Assembly: GCA_905373475.1 (NCBI GenBank)
Contig: CAJPTC010000048.1
Coordinates: 1-5,526, forward strand
Reading direction: 5' to 3'
Length of the DNA: 5,526 bases
Source of the DNA: Bacteroidia bacterium
GTDB taxonomy: Bacteria > Bacteroidota > Bacteroidia > Bacteroidales > CAJPTX01
Position numbers and translations under genes: made by a program. The notes beneath the pieces are model-generated. The model was not told where the DNA came from. It searched no databases and was given only the letters and a program-made list of their open reading frames with translations. Below, in pieces: positions 1 through 5,526 of this stretch (its first letter is position 1; each line of letters begins with the position of its first letter).

Positions 1-275
1 TCTGCTTTTTATTAGTAATCAGTCGATTACATTCACCCCCATTACTTTTATGCGGTGTGTATGGTGTTTTGCAGAGAGGAATAAGTCCGCAGCCCATGTA
101 TGCTCCCTATTTGGGTTTAATTTTTTTGTGTTCGCGACACTGGGGGATAAATGCAGAGGTTGCACCACTGTTTCTGCACTATTTTATTGAAAACCAAGTA
201 GTAACCCCACTCCCCGTTCTTTCTCTTGGAGTAATGCAAATCTTCTAGGGATATCCGCAAAGGCGGCTTGGTCAG
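1..275. other. Intergenic region without a supported gene
   Basis: I see no convincing gene here. The only open frame of note is plus-strand 57-248 (63 codons). It has no recognisable domain and no clear ribosome binding site, and is rich in Pro, Leu and aromatic residues, as expected of chance translation. Two small inverted repeats lie in the part transcribed after the MgtC-like gene: CCGC/GCGG around a 4-nt loop at 255-266, and ACTCC/GGAGT at 209-213 and 228-232. Neither is followed by a T-run on the minus strand, so neither is a good intrinsic terminator. A plus-strand TACTTTTA at 43-50 is one base off the Bacteroidota -7 consensus but has no partner element. Confidence 0.5.
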
Positions 276-989
276 CTAACGGTATTCTTGGTTCAATTTT
301 GCTTCGCGTACCGAGGGCATAGCTAGAATCTCGGCGAGGAGGGCATCGGGTTGTACGCGCTCTGAAATACGGAGATGAAAGATGGCATTGGCCGTTCCAT
401 GGCTTGTGATGTGCATATCTACTGTGCGAACTCGGATATGACGTGCAACAAGAAGTTCGCGTATCTCGGTTACCTTAAGAGCACTTGGGGAGAACTCTAC
501 TTCGAGAGTTTTGAAGAATTCTGCCGAAAATAGACGTTGCTCGAAAGATTCAAAGCCGACAAGTACTACCAGAACCAAGAGGGTGGCAATTACGGAAAAA
601 TAGAAAAGCCCTAACCCTATTGTAATTCCAATGGCAGCGGTAACCCAGATGGTTGCGGCCGTTGTAATGCCTCGTACGGTTGCCCCAAATTTGATAATAG
701 CTCCCGCACCCAGAAAGCCGATACCACTAACAATTTGCGCAGTGATGCGTGCCGCATCTGCCGAAAGACCAATCCCCGAAACTGAGATGGGTAGATATAC
801 GGAGGCAATAGTAACCAGTGTTGCACCAATACAAATGAGAATGTGGGTGCGCATTCCCGCAGGCTGTCGGTGCATTTCGCGCTCAATTCCAATAAAAAGA
901 CCAAGCACCACACTCAACAATAGACGCAAAAGCATGGTCTGTAAGGGAATAGTGGGATCTGCAATCTGGTTCACAAGTTCTGTTAGCAT
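276..989 (-). CDS. MgtC/SapB family inner-membrane protein
   Basis: This 237-residue protein belongs to the MgtC/SapB family. The N-terminal half is a bundle of hydrophobic helices carrying the family signatures: GIERE at 34-38, GMRTH at 45-49 followed by a hydrophobic segment, QIVSGIGFLGAG at 85-96, and RGITTAATIW at 106-115. After a further membrane segment (about 120-145), residues 155-237 form a soluble, ACT-like C-terminal domain, as in long MgtC proteins. Salmonella MgtC inhibits the F-type ATP synthase and supports growth in low magnesium and in macrophages. Most homologues are uncharacterised, and I do not assign mgtC function or symbol here. I chose the ATG at 989 because extending upstream requires a TTG at 1034 and adds residues unlike the family N-terminus. 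The gene follows the PafA-fold gene by 81 bp on the same strand, so it may be co-transcribed or use its own leader. Confidence 0.93.
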   Translation of the reverse strand: MLTELVNQIADPTIPLQTMLLRLLLSVVLGLFIGIEREMHRQPAGMRTHILICIGATLVTIASVYLPISVSGIGLSADAARITAQIVSGIGFLGAGAIIKFGATVRGITTAATIWVTAAIGITIGLGLFYFSVIATLLVLVVLVGFESFEQRLFSAEFFKTLEVEFSPSALKVTEIRELLVARHIRVRTVDMHITSHGTANAIFHLRISERVQPDALLAEILAMPSVREAKLNQEYR

Positions 990-1002
990 CTCGAAGTTAT
1001 TT

Positions 1003-1045
1003 ACAACGCATAGAATGACGAAGTGACCACTCAAGCTTGCGTTGT
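1003..1045 (-). repeat. Inverted repeat in the leader of the MgtC-like gene
   Basis: ACAACGCA (1003-1010) and TGCGTTGT (1038-1045) form a perfect 8-bp inverted repeat around a 27-nt loop. The loop holds a smaller interrupted palindrome, AGTG-AC-CACT (1022-1031), and an AAGCTT palindrome (1033-1038). The element fills the gap between the PafA-fold gene and the ATG at 989, ending 13 nt before it, so a minus-strand transcript could fold a stem close to the start codon. It could equally be a protein-binding site. No T-run follows the stem, so it does not look like a terminator for the upstream gene. The repeat is seen directly; a regulatory role is inferred. Confidence 0.4.
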
Positions 1046-1070
1046 TTGGTTATATACTTTTGACTCTTAA

Positions 1071-2717
1071 TTATCGGACGTTGTCCCAATCTCCTACGCC
1101 CGAAACTGGGTTGCCGATGGAAGCGTTCGGTTCTCGTAAAAAGAGGATACGCGAGAGCGTAGCAGCTACGTCGCGCACATAAACGGGCGTTGCTACCTTG
1201 CGTGGCTGCAACTTCCAACCATAAAAGACAAGAGGCACCCTGTCTTCGTAAGTGTAATTGGAGTTGCGTGCTTTGGTAGAGAGCGAAGACTGAACCACCC
1301 AGCCAGGCATAAGATCTATCAGCAGATGCCCCGAGCGTTTCGGATGAAAACCTCCGAGTGCTCTTTCTATACGCTTGTTGCCTGCGCCGCCCCATTGTAT
1401 TACGTGCATGGGGTATACTGCTGCTACACCACTCATATCCTCTAGAAATTTGGCAGCTGTCTGTTCCACTTGTAGGAGTGGAAGGTGCGATTTTTCAAGC
1501 ACACGTTCGTTCAGATAGATAGATTGGGCACTGTAACCGATCACCGCATTTTTAACCCCATAGAGTGCATCGAGGTAACTACCGAGTATATAAACTGCCT
1601 TGTCGGGACTAAAATAGCCCGCAGGAATCTGCCATTGCGAAAGTAACCAAGGACTAGGAGCGGAGGCATAAGCCGAAGTGAGTACTACGAGATATTCCTT
1701 CTTGCCCACAGTAAGATCTAGGTATTCTAAAAGGCTGGCGAGTTCTTTGTCAAAACGGAGTAGGGCGTCGCGGAATTGTGCTGATTCTGCGCCGTAAAGT
1801 TCGGCGATCCGAGCAAAAGGAGTAAAATAGACTGAGAGTAAGTCGGGTTCTCTACCACGTCCTAGAGCATCCTGTTCGACGGCAGCCATTATGAGATCGC
1901 GCAACATAGAGTTCCCACTGGGGGTATATGCTAAGCGCGAATATCCGAGCCCAGGAATGTTTACCTCAGACCGAAGGGCGGTGTCAGCCTTTTCGTCTTT
2001 TCGTCGCTGTAAAGCCAACGCTTCGCTCGTTGCCCGCGGAGACATGGGAGCTACTATCCATGGAGTTTGGCTATAAGTAGAGGCTAGCTTTTTATTGTTG
2101 AAACTCTGCACCCACAAAGGCAATGCATCGCTGTAATAGCTTGAGGTAACCCAATTGCCACTTTTTGGTTCAAACCACAATGCTGCGTCTGCCGAACGTC
2201 CTCCAAGGAGTACAGCATCGTTGGCATCGTATGCTACGGTGTAGAGGCGCGATGTAGGATAGCTTTGCCGCCACGAATCGCTTAGAGAGGAAACGAGCAA
2301 TTTTCGGGGCGAAGCTCCCGTTCCCGTTGCTTGGTTAGAGCCTATGATGTGTGTAAAATCATCCTCTACGAAGCGTTCCTTGGTATTGGTAACATGCGAG
2401 AACCAGCTGGCATCTATAACACCGTGCTGATTGGCATCAGCGCCCGTTGCCAAAGTGGCCAAGCCATTAGACACATTACCAAGCAAGTGATTGTAGTGAG
2501 CATCTTGGCACACAACACCGCGTGAATAGATACGTGCTAGCCCCCCAGCACTAAGAGCTTCCCAATGCATATCAACCACCTCGCTCCCCATAGCGCCGAG
2601 CACGAGCTGTAGTACTAGCTTAGGAGGTTTGTCTAAACGAGGGTTTGCGTTTCCCCAGCAAGAAGAGGCAAAAAACAGAAGGATGCAAGAGAGGGAAAAA
2701 GTAAAGCGTTTATACAT
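1071..2717 (-). CDS. Exported PafA-like alkaline-phosphatase-fold protein, predicted catalytically inactive
   Basis: This 548-residue protein has the length and architecture of Bacteroidota PafA (about 546 residues), a periplasmic zinc phosphomonoesterase. Residues 1-24 are a Sec signal; ASSC (17-20) could be a lipobox, or signal peptidase I could cut near residue 24. Scaffold motifs align throughout: GGLARIYSRG (58-67), TGADANQHG (91-99), GGRSADAALWF (172-182), WVTSSYY (189-195), PSGNSMLRD (266-274), PDLLSVYF (291-298), GKKEYLVVLT (338-347), IPAGYF (364-369) and RVPLVFYG (493-500). By PafA numbering recalled from memory, all ten active-site residues differ: D38 to G41, T79 to V82, N100 to A103, K162 to D164, R164 to N166, D305 to A302, H309 to E306, D352 to A349, H353 to Y350, H486 to R484. 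Phosphatase activity is therefore unlikely, yet the frame is intact. The ATG at 2717 overlaps the ychF stop; the ATG at 2789 lies inside ychF and would put 24 residues ahead of the signal peptide. Function unknown. Confidence 0.88.
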   Translation of the reverse strand: MYKRFTFSLSCILLFFASSCWGNANPRLDKPPKLVLQLVLGAMGSEVVDMHWEALSAGGLARIYSRGVVCQDAHYNHLLGNVSNGLATLATGADANQHGVIDASWFSHVTNTKERFVEDDFTHIIGSNQATGTGASPRKLLVSSLSDSWRQSYPTSRLYTVAYDANDAVLLGGRSADAALWFEPKSGNWVTSSYYSDALPLWVQSFNNKKLASTYSQTPWIVAPMSPRATSEALALQRRKDEKADTALRSEVNIPGLGYSRLAYTPSGNSMLRDLIMAAVEQDALGRGREPDLLSVYFTPFARIAELYGAESAQFRDALLRFDKELASLLEYLDLTVGKKEYLVVLTSAYASAPSPWLLSQWQIPAGYFSPDKAVYILGSYLDALYGVKNAVIGYSAQSIYLNERVLEKSHLPLLQVEQTAAKFLEDMSGVAAVYPMHVIQWGGAGNKRIERALGGFHPKRSGHLLIDLMPGWVVQSSLSTKARNSNYTYEDRVPLVFYGWKLQPRKVATPVYVRDVAATLSRILFLREPNASIGNPVSGVGDWDNVR

Positions 2718-3810
2718 TGAAGCGGAAATGCATAATGTCGCCATCCTGAACCTCATAATCCTTTCCTTCGATAGACAGCTTGCCCGCATCGCGACATGCT
2801 GCTTCAGAGCCGAGCCGGACGTAGTCGGCGTACTTGATTACTTCAGCACGAATAAAGCCACGTTCAAAATCGGTGTGAATAATACCTGCCGTCTGTGGCG
2901 CTTTCATGCCTTTACGGAAAGTCCAAGCTCTACTTTCGTCTTCGCCCGTTGTGTAGAATGTTTCAAGGCCTAGCAAAGCATACGCGGCACGAATTAGCTG
3001 CGCAACTCCTGCTTCTTTCAAGCCCATCTCTTCGAGGAACATCGCTTGTTCTTCAGGAGTATCCAGTTCGGCAATTTCCGATTCCATCTGTGCCGAGATT
3101 GCTAGGACTTGTGTCGTCTCTTTGGCTACTGCGGTACGAACGGCTTCGACGTACTGATTGCCAGTAGCTGCAGAACTCACATCCACGTTGCAAACGTAAA
3201 GCACGGGTTTTATGGTAAGAAATTGCTGTTCGAGAAGCCAAGCTTTATCCTCTGCATCCAGCTCCATGGAACGGAGATTGTGACCCTGCAAAAGGTAATC
3301 GTTGCATCGTTGCAAGAGTTCTACTGAATGCTTTAAGGTACGGTCGTTGGATACTCGAGCCTGTTTCTCTAATTTAACCAAGCGGCTCTCGATGCTCTCC
3401 TGGTCACGCAACTGCAATTCGGTATCAATGATGCCCATATCACGCACAGGATCTACTCCGCCTTCAACGTGCGTTACATTGCCATCGTCGAAGCAACGCA
3501 AAACGTGTATTATGGCTTGTGTTTCACGAATGTGTGCGAGGAACTGATTGCCTAATCCCTCACCTTTAGAGGCTCCGCGCACAAGCCCTGCAATGTCTAC
3601 TATTTCAACAACGGCGGGGCATACTTTTTTTGGATGATCTATTGCAACAAGTTTCTCCAATCGTTCATCGGGTACTACTGCCACACCGACGTTCGGATCT
3701 ATGGTACAAAAGGGAAAGTTCGCAGCCTCTGCTTTAGAACTCGATATGCAATTAAATAACGTAGACTTCCCTACGTTGGGCAGTCCTACAATACCACACT
3801 TCAACGCCAT
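2710..3810 (-). CDS. ychF: Redox-responsive P-loop GTPase/ATPase YchF (Obg family, OLA1 orthologue)
   Basis: This 366-residue protein is a full-length YchF, a translation-factor-class (Obg-related) P-loop NTPase that binds ribosomes and has been linked to oxidative-stress responses. The G1/Walker A motif is GLPNVGKST (9-17), the G2 region follows at about 31-40 (NFPFCTIDPN), G3 is DIAGL (72-76), and the stretch to about 95 (RGASKGEGLGNQFL) is typical of the family. A helical coiled-coil-like insertion occupies about 130-200. The C-terminal TGS domain (about 282-366) includes the conserved AWTFRKGMKAPQTAG and DFERGFIRAEV stretches. The specificity motif, NxxE in YchF/OLA1 in place of NKxD, reads N208-V-D-V211, so the acidic residue is replaced by valine (codon GTG at 3178-3180). 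The ATG at 3810 matches the family start (MALKCGIVGLPNVGKS). Its stop overlaps the start of the PafA-fold gene by 8 bp. The 100-bp upstream gap shows no strong promoter. Confidence 0.97.
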   Translation of the reverse strand: MALKCGIVGLPNVGKSTLFNCISSSKAEAANFPFCTIDPNVGVAVVPDERLEKLVAIDHPKKVCPAVVEIVDIAGLVRGASKGEGLGNQFLAHIRETQAIIHVLRCFDDGNVTHVEGGVDPVRDMGIIDTELQLRDQESIESRLVKLEKQARVSNDRTLKHSVELLQRCNDYLLQGHNLRSMELDAEDKAWLLEQQFLTIKPVLYVCNVDVSSAATGNQYVEAVRTAVAKETTQVLAISAQMESEIAELDTPEEQAMFLEEMGLKEAGVAQLIRAAYALLGLETFYTTGEDESRAWTFRKGMKAPQTAGIIHTDFERGFIRAEVIKYADYVRLGSEAACRDAGKLSIEGKDYEVQDGDIMHFRFNV

Positions 3811-3883
3811 CTTTCACACTTCTTTTTCTGGATGCGTTACTTACGCTCCGAGACTTGTATTTTATTTTCCGATTTTTGTTTCA

Positions 3884-3906
3884 CGCTCTCTCAGTATTGA
3901 GTAGCG
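3884..3906 (-). repeat. Bipartite hairpin downstream of the Smr gene
   Basis: Between the Smr stop codon (3911) and ychF lies a two-part inverted repeat. CGCT (3884-3887) pairs with AGCG (3903-3906), and inside it CTCA (3890-3893) pairs with TGAG (3898-3901) around a 4-nt loop. On the minus strand it begins only 4 nt after the stop codon. The sequence transcribed next is A-rich, not T-rich, so this is a poor intrinsic terminator. It may mark an RNA 3' end, a processing site or partial attenuation between the two genes. Short arms mean it could arise by chance. Confidence 0.25.
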
Positions 3907-3910
3907 CCTC

Positions 3911-4984
3911 TTACTTGTTGTGTTCTATTATTACGAGTGTAGCCCCGTAACCATACTCCTTGAACGAAGCATCTTGGTAGCGACATTGTGGGAACTCAAG
4001 GCGCAATATGCGTTGCACCTCCTTAGCCAGAGTCCCGTTGCCAACGCCATGTATTGCCACTAGACGTTTAATATGCGGTGTACGCATAGCCTCCTGCATT
4101 GCATGGCGAAAATGTTGAATCTGAAACTGCAACTTCTCGCCTGCCGTCATGTTTACATTTCGATCGGTTATAAGTGCCTCGAGATGGAGGTCTATCTCTA
4201 CCTGCTCGGGGGCTGGTACTCCCTTAGGAGGTTCTTTTACAGGCGCTTTCTCCTTTTCAATATCCTTGATATTGCGTTCTACGAGCACTTCCAATTCACG
4301 CTCCTTTACATCGTCACGAACCGTGATAAGCAGGAGCTCTTCATCCATGAAGCGATTGGCGCGAAAACTACGCGGGCGAGTAAATTCGTTGCCATTCACC
4401 TCGAGGTCGCAGACGAACGGTTCGCGCAATTCGTGTGTGCCGAGTACGTAGTATAGAGCTTGTATACGTAAGAAAGCGTATAGGAAAAGCTCGTTCGCCT
4501 TGATCTCACAAATTTTCCGACTACTGTAGCGTGCAACACGCCCTCCGAAAAAGGTAAAGGATTTGGTACGTTCAAAACGTGAGAGGGTGGTTAGAATCTC
4601 TTGCGGCGACTCGTTGATAAGATAGAGCACATACGGACCGCGAACTGCATCTTGCGCATCGAGCGGAGCAAAGCCTAAGTAAAGGCTGTCGCCTCCAGTA
4701 CGAGGACTGAGTAGATTGCGCTGAATTTGGATTTTCTCTACAGGAGCGGGCGTATTTTGTGCCTGCGTAGCTTTTGTCGGGGACTCTTGTTCTTTTGTAG
4801 CTGGCTTATTGGTTAAAGCTACCAATTCGGGAGGTGTGTCTACAACAAGCTCTGATTCGTACATGGGCAGTTCGAACCCATCTTCGGTACGAACAAGCCA
4901 TCGACGACTATCTACCTTTTTTACTACCTCGCCACCACCTACTTCATTTAAGAACCGTACCCGACTTCCAACATCTATTCCCAT
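3911..4984 (-). CDS. DUF2027 and Smr domain-containing protein
   Basis: This 357-residue cytoplasmic protein has the Bacteroidota DUF2027-Smr architecture. The N-terminus (GSRVRFLNEVGGGEV, 6-20, then EDGFELPM, 34-41) is the small beta-rich segment seen at the start of these proteins. A low-complexity Lys/Thr/Pro/Gln linker (about 58-85) leads into the DUF2027 core (about 98-222, including LYLGFAPLD). A charged, helical Lys/Glu linker (about 223-255) joins it to a C-terminal Smr domain (262-357). The Smr part shows DLH (265-267, from the usual LDLHG), HGVGNG (312-317, an exact HGxGxG) and YGYGATLVII (344-353). Smr domains bind or nick nucleic acids, either at the end of MutS2 or in stand-alone proteins; no MutS part is present, and the substrate is unknown. 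I chose the ATG at 4984 over the in-frame GTG at 4990 because it gives MGIDVGSRVRF, close to the usual N-terminus, with GAGG five bases upstream. Confidence 0.92.
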   Translation of the reverse strand: MGIDVGSRVRFLNEVGGGEVVKKVDSRRWLVRTEDGFELPMYESELVVDTPPELVALTNKPATKEQESPTKATQAQNTPAPVEKIQIQRNLLSPRTGGDSLYLGFAPLDAQDAVRGPYVLYLINESPQEILTTLSRFERTKSFTFFGGRVARYSSRKICEIKANELFLYAFLRIQALYYVLGTHELREPFVCDLEVNGNEFTRPRSFRANRFMDEELLLITVRDDVKERELEVLVERNIKDIEKEKAPVKEPPKGVPAPEQVEIDLHLEALITDRNVNMTAGEKLQFQIQHFRHAMQEAMRTPHIKRLVAIHGVGNGTLAKEVQRILRLEFPQCRYQDASFKEYGYGATLVIIEHNK

Positions 4985-4986
4985 TG

Positions 4987-4993
4987 CCACCTC
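4987..4993 (-). promoter_or_regulatory. Ribosome binding site of the DUF2027-Smr gene
   Basis: GAGGTGG on the minus strand precedes the ATG at 4984, with the GAGG core 5 nt upstream. It supports ATG over the GTG at 4990, which lies inside this same element. A second AAGG (4995-4998) would serve the GTG at a 4-nt spacing, so the alternative start, two residues longer, is not excluded. Confidence 0.55.
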
Positions 4994-5009
4994 GCCTTAC
5001 ACTTATTCT

Positions 5010-5025
5010 CTCCGCGAAATCGGAG
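5010..5025 (-). other. GC-rich hairpin in the 5' leader of the DUF2027-Smr gene
   Basis: CTCCG (5010-5014) and CGGAG (5021-5025) form a perfect 5-bp stem with a 6-nt loop. It lies within the predicted 60-nt leader between the promoter at 5053-5060 and the ribosome binding site at 4987-4993, and leaves that site free. It may stabilise the transcript or affect translation. The inverted repeat is seen; the role is inferred. Confidence 0.3.
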
Positions 5026-5052
5026 CCCCTATCTATACCTACACGCCCTTTG

Positions 5053-5060
5053 CAAAGATA
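5053..5060 (-). promoter_or_regulatory. Bacteroidota-type -7 promoter element for the Smr-ychF block
   Basis: TATCTTTG on the minus strand matches the Bacteroidota -7 consensus TAnnTTTG at every fixed position and is followed by CA, a common context. Transcription would start near 5046-5047, giving a leader of about 60 nt to the ATG at 4984. I see no clear TTG-type -33 element at the expected spacing; the sequence there is A-rich. It is the only exact consensus match I noticed between genes, so it is the best candidate promoter for the Smr gene and, by read-through, ychF and the PafA-fold gene. Confidence 0.65.
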
Positions 5061-5167
5061 CGAAATTAGAAGGAGGCGTTTTTATTTTCTTGTAGCTTTT
5101 TCACCAGAATGTACATACACATAGGGGTTTACCCAATCGCAATTATCCGAATATTGTTCTTTCTTAG

Positions 5168-5175
5168 TATCTTTC
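5168..5175 (+). promoter_or_regulatory. Candidate -7 element for the plus-strand AAA-ATPase-like gene
   Basis: TATCTTTC differs from the TAnnTTTG consensus only at the last base. It lies 20 bp before the ATG at 5196, which would leave a leader of about 14 nt, just enough for the AAGG site. The nearest upstream TTG (5154-5156) is only 11 bp away, too close for a standard -33 element. This is a tentative call. Confidence 0.3.
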
Positions 5176-5183
5176 GCATAAAC

Positions 5184-5187
5184 AAGG
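5184..5187 (+). promoter_or_regulatory. Ribosome binding site of the AAA-ATPase-like gene
   Basis: AAGG lies 8 nt before the ATG at 5196. A second GAAGG directly abuts the ATG and is too close to serve. An in-frame TGA at 5190-5192, two codons upstream of the ATG, rules out any ATG further upstream and fixes this start. Confidence 0.5.
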
Positions 5188-5195
5188 TTTGAAGG

Positions 5196-5526
5196 ATGAC
5201 AGAGAGAAAGTTGCCCATCGGCGTACAAAGCTTTGAAATATTGCGAGAGAATAATTTTCTCTATATCGACAAAACGCAGTATGTTGCGCAGCTTTTGTCG
5301 GGTAGAGTCTATTTTTTGAGCCGCCCTCGTCGTTTTGGTAAGAGTTTGTTTCTATCCACCCTTGCCGCTTATTTTCGTGGGGAGAAAGAGCTGTTTGGAG
5401 GGCTGTATCTTGCGCAAGCCGAAGAAGAACTAGCACGGAAGTCGAAACGTGAAGCGTGGCAAAAACATCCTGTGCTTTATATAGATTTGAATGCTGAGGT
5501 TTATTCCGACGAGCGTGCTCTGGAAA
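5196..5526 (+). CDS. AAA-ATPase-like / PD-(D/E)XK nuclease family protein, N-terminal part
   Basis: The frame is open from the ATG to the window edge, giving 110 residues and no stop. The sequence is the N-terminus of the AAA-ATPase-like family (PF09820 type), which in full-length members of roughly 500-600 residues usually ends in a PD-(D/E)XK nuclease-like domain (PF08011 type). Visible signatures are LPIGVQSFEILRENNFLYIDKT (6-27), where Tyr-Ile-Asp-Lys-Thr is highly characteristic, YFLSRPRRFGKSL (39-51), the family's Walker A-like loop with Gly48-Lys49-Ser50, and then LFGGLY (66-71). HPVLYIDLNAEVY near 92-104 is the hydrophobic strand after the ATP-binding loop. These proteins occur as many paralogues in Bacteroidota genomes; their role is unproven, with defence or mobile-element functions suggested. 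The gene diverges from the Smr gene across 211 bp. The nuclease domain and the intactness of the gene cannot be judged here. Confidence 0.9.
   Translation, partial: MTERKLPIGVQSFEILRENNFLYIDKTQYVAQLLSGRVYFLSRPRRFGKSLFLSTLAAYFRGEKELFGGLYLAQAEEELARKSKREAWQKHPVLYIDLNAEVYSDERALE

Noticed and set aside
57..248. 63-codon plus-strand open frame in the left intergenic region
   Set aside because: No recognisable domain, no clear ribosome binding site, and composition typical of chance translation.
255..266. CCGC-loop-GCGG hairpin after the MgtC-like gene as a terminator
   Set aside because: Only a 4-bp stem and no T-run on the transcribed minus strand.
631..1026. 131-codon plus-strand frame antisense to the MgtC-like gene
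   Set aside because: It lies almost wholly opposite a well-supported family member; its content is explained as the shadow of that gene.
990..1034. TTG-started extension of the MgtC-like protein
   Set aside because: It adds 15 residues not typical of the family and overlaps the inverted repeat; the ATG at 989 gives a normal N-terminus.
997..1395. 132-codon minus-strand frame overlapping the end of the PafA-fold gene
   Set aside because: Out-of-frame shadow, Arg/Ser/Gln-rich with no family motifs. The PafA-fold frame is supported by motifs through this region.
1071..2717. Interpretation of the PafA-fold gene as an ordinary alkaline phosphatase
   Set aside because: Fold and length fit, but the nucleophile and all alignable zinc ligands are missing.
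2718..2789. Upstream ATG extension of the PafA-fold protein
   Set aside because: It would overlap ychF by 80 bp and put 24 residues ahead of an otherwise proper signal peptide. The ATG at 2717 starts directly at that signal.
4073..4456. Two overlapping plus-strand frames (4073-4456 and 4149-4451) antisense to the Smr gene
   Set aside because: No motifs; Ser/Arg- or aromatic-rich shadows of the opposite coding frame.
5164..5436. 90-codon minus-strand frame across the right end
   Set aside because: It is antisense to the AAA-ATPase-like N-terminus, which has unmistakable family motifs.

Overview
The window looks like chromosomal DNA of a member of the Bacteroidota, most likely Porphyromonas or a close relative. 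Four observations support this. A DUF2027-Smr protein of the kind typical of this phylum is present. A PafA-type alkaline phosphatase-fold secreted protein lies next to ychF. An AAA-ATPase-like/PD-(D/E)XK family gene starts at the right edge. One promoter element matches the Bacteroidota -7 consensus TAnnTTTG exactly, and ribosome binding sites are mostly weak. The genus is inferred from protein flavour, not proven. No RNA gene, CRISPR array or insertion sequence was found.

Layout: positions 1-275 carry no convincing gene. Four genes then lie on the minus strand. Reading in the direction of transcription (right to left) they are a DUF2027-Smr protein (3911-4984), the GTPase/ATPase YchF (2710-3810), a secreted PafA-fold protein (1071-2717) and an MgtC/SapB-family membrane protein (276-989). 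A 211-bp divergent intergenic region (4985-5195) separates them from a plus-strand gene that starts at 5196 and runs off the window, the N-terminus of an AAA-ATPase-like (PF09820-type) protein.

Transcription of the minus-strand block probably starts near 5046 from the promoter at 5053-5060. ychF lies 100 bp after the Smr gene with no clear promoter of its own, so read-through is plausible. ychF and the PafA-fold gene overlap by 8 bp (ATGTATAA) and are probably translationally coupled. The MgtC-like gene follows after 81 bp, which contain an inverted repeat.

The most unusual feature is the PafA-fold protein. Its scaffold is well preserved along its whole length and it has an export signal, but every active-site position that can be aligned to PafA is substituted: the nucleophile, both phosphate-contacting basic residues, the Asn, and all six zinc ligands. 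It appears to be an intact exported pseudoenzyme, not a decayed gene. A second oddity is the neighbouring YchF, whose nucleotide-specificity motif NxxE reads N-V-D-V.
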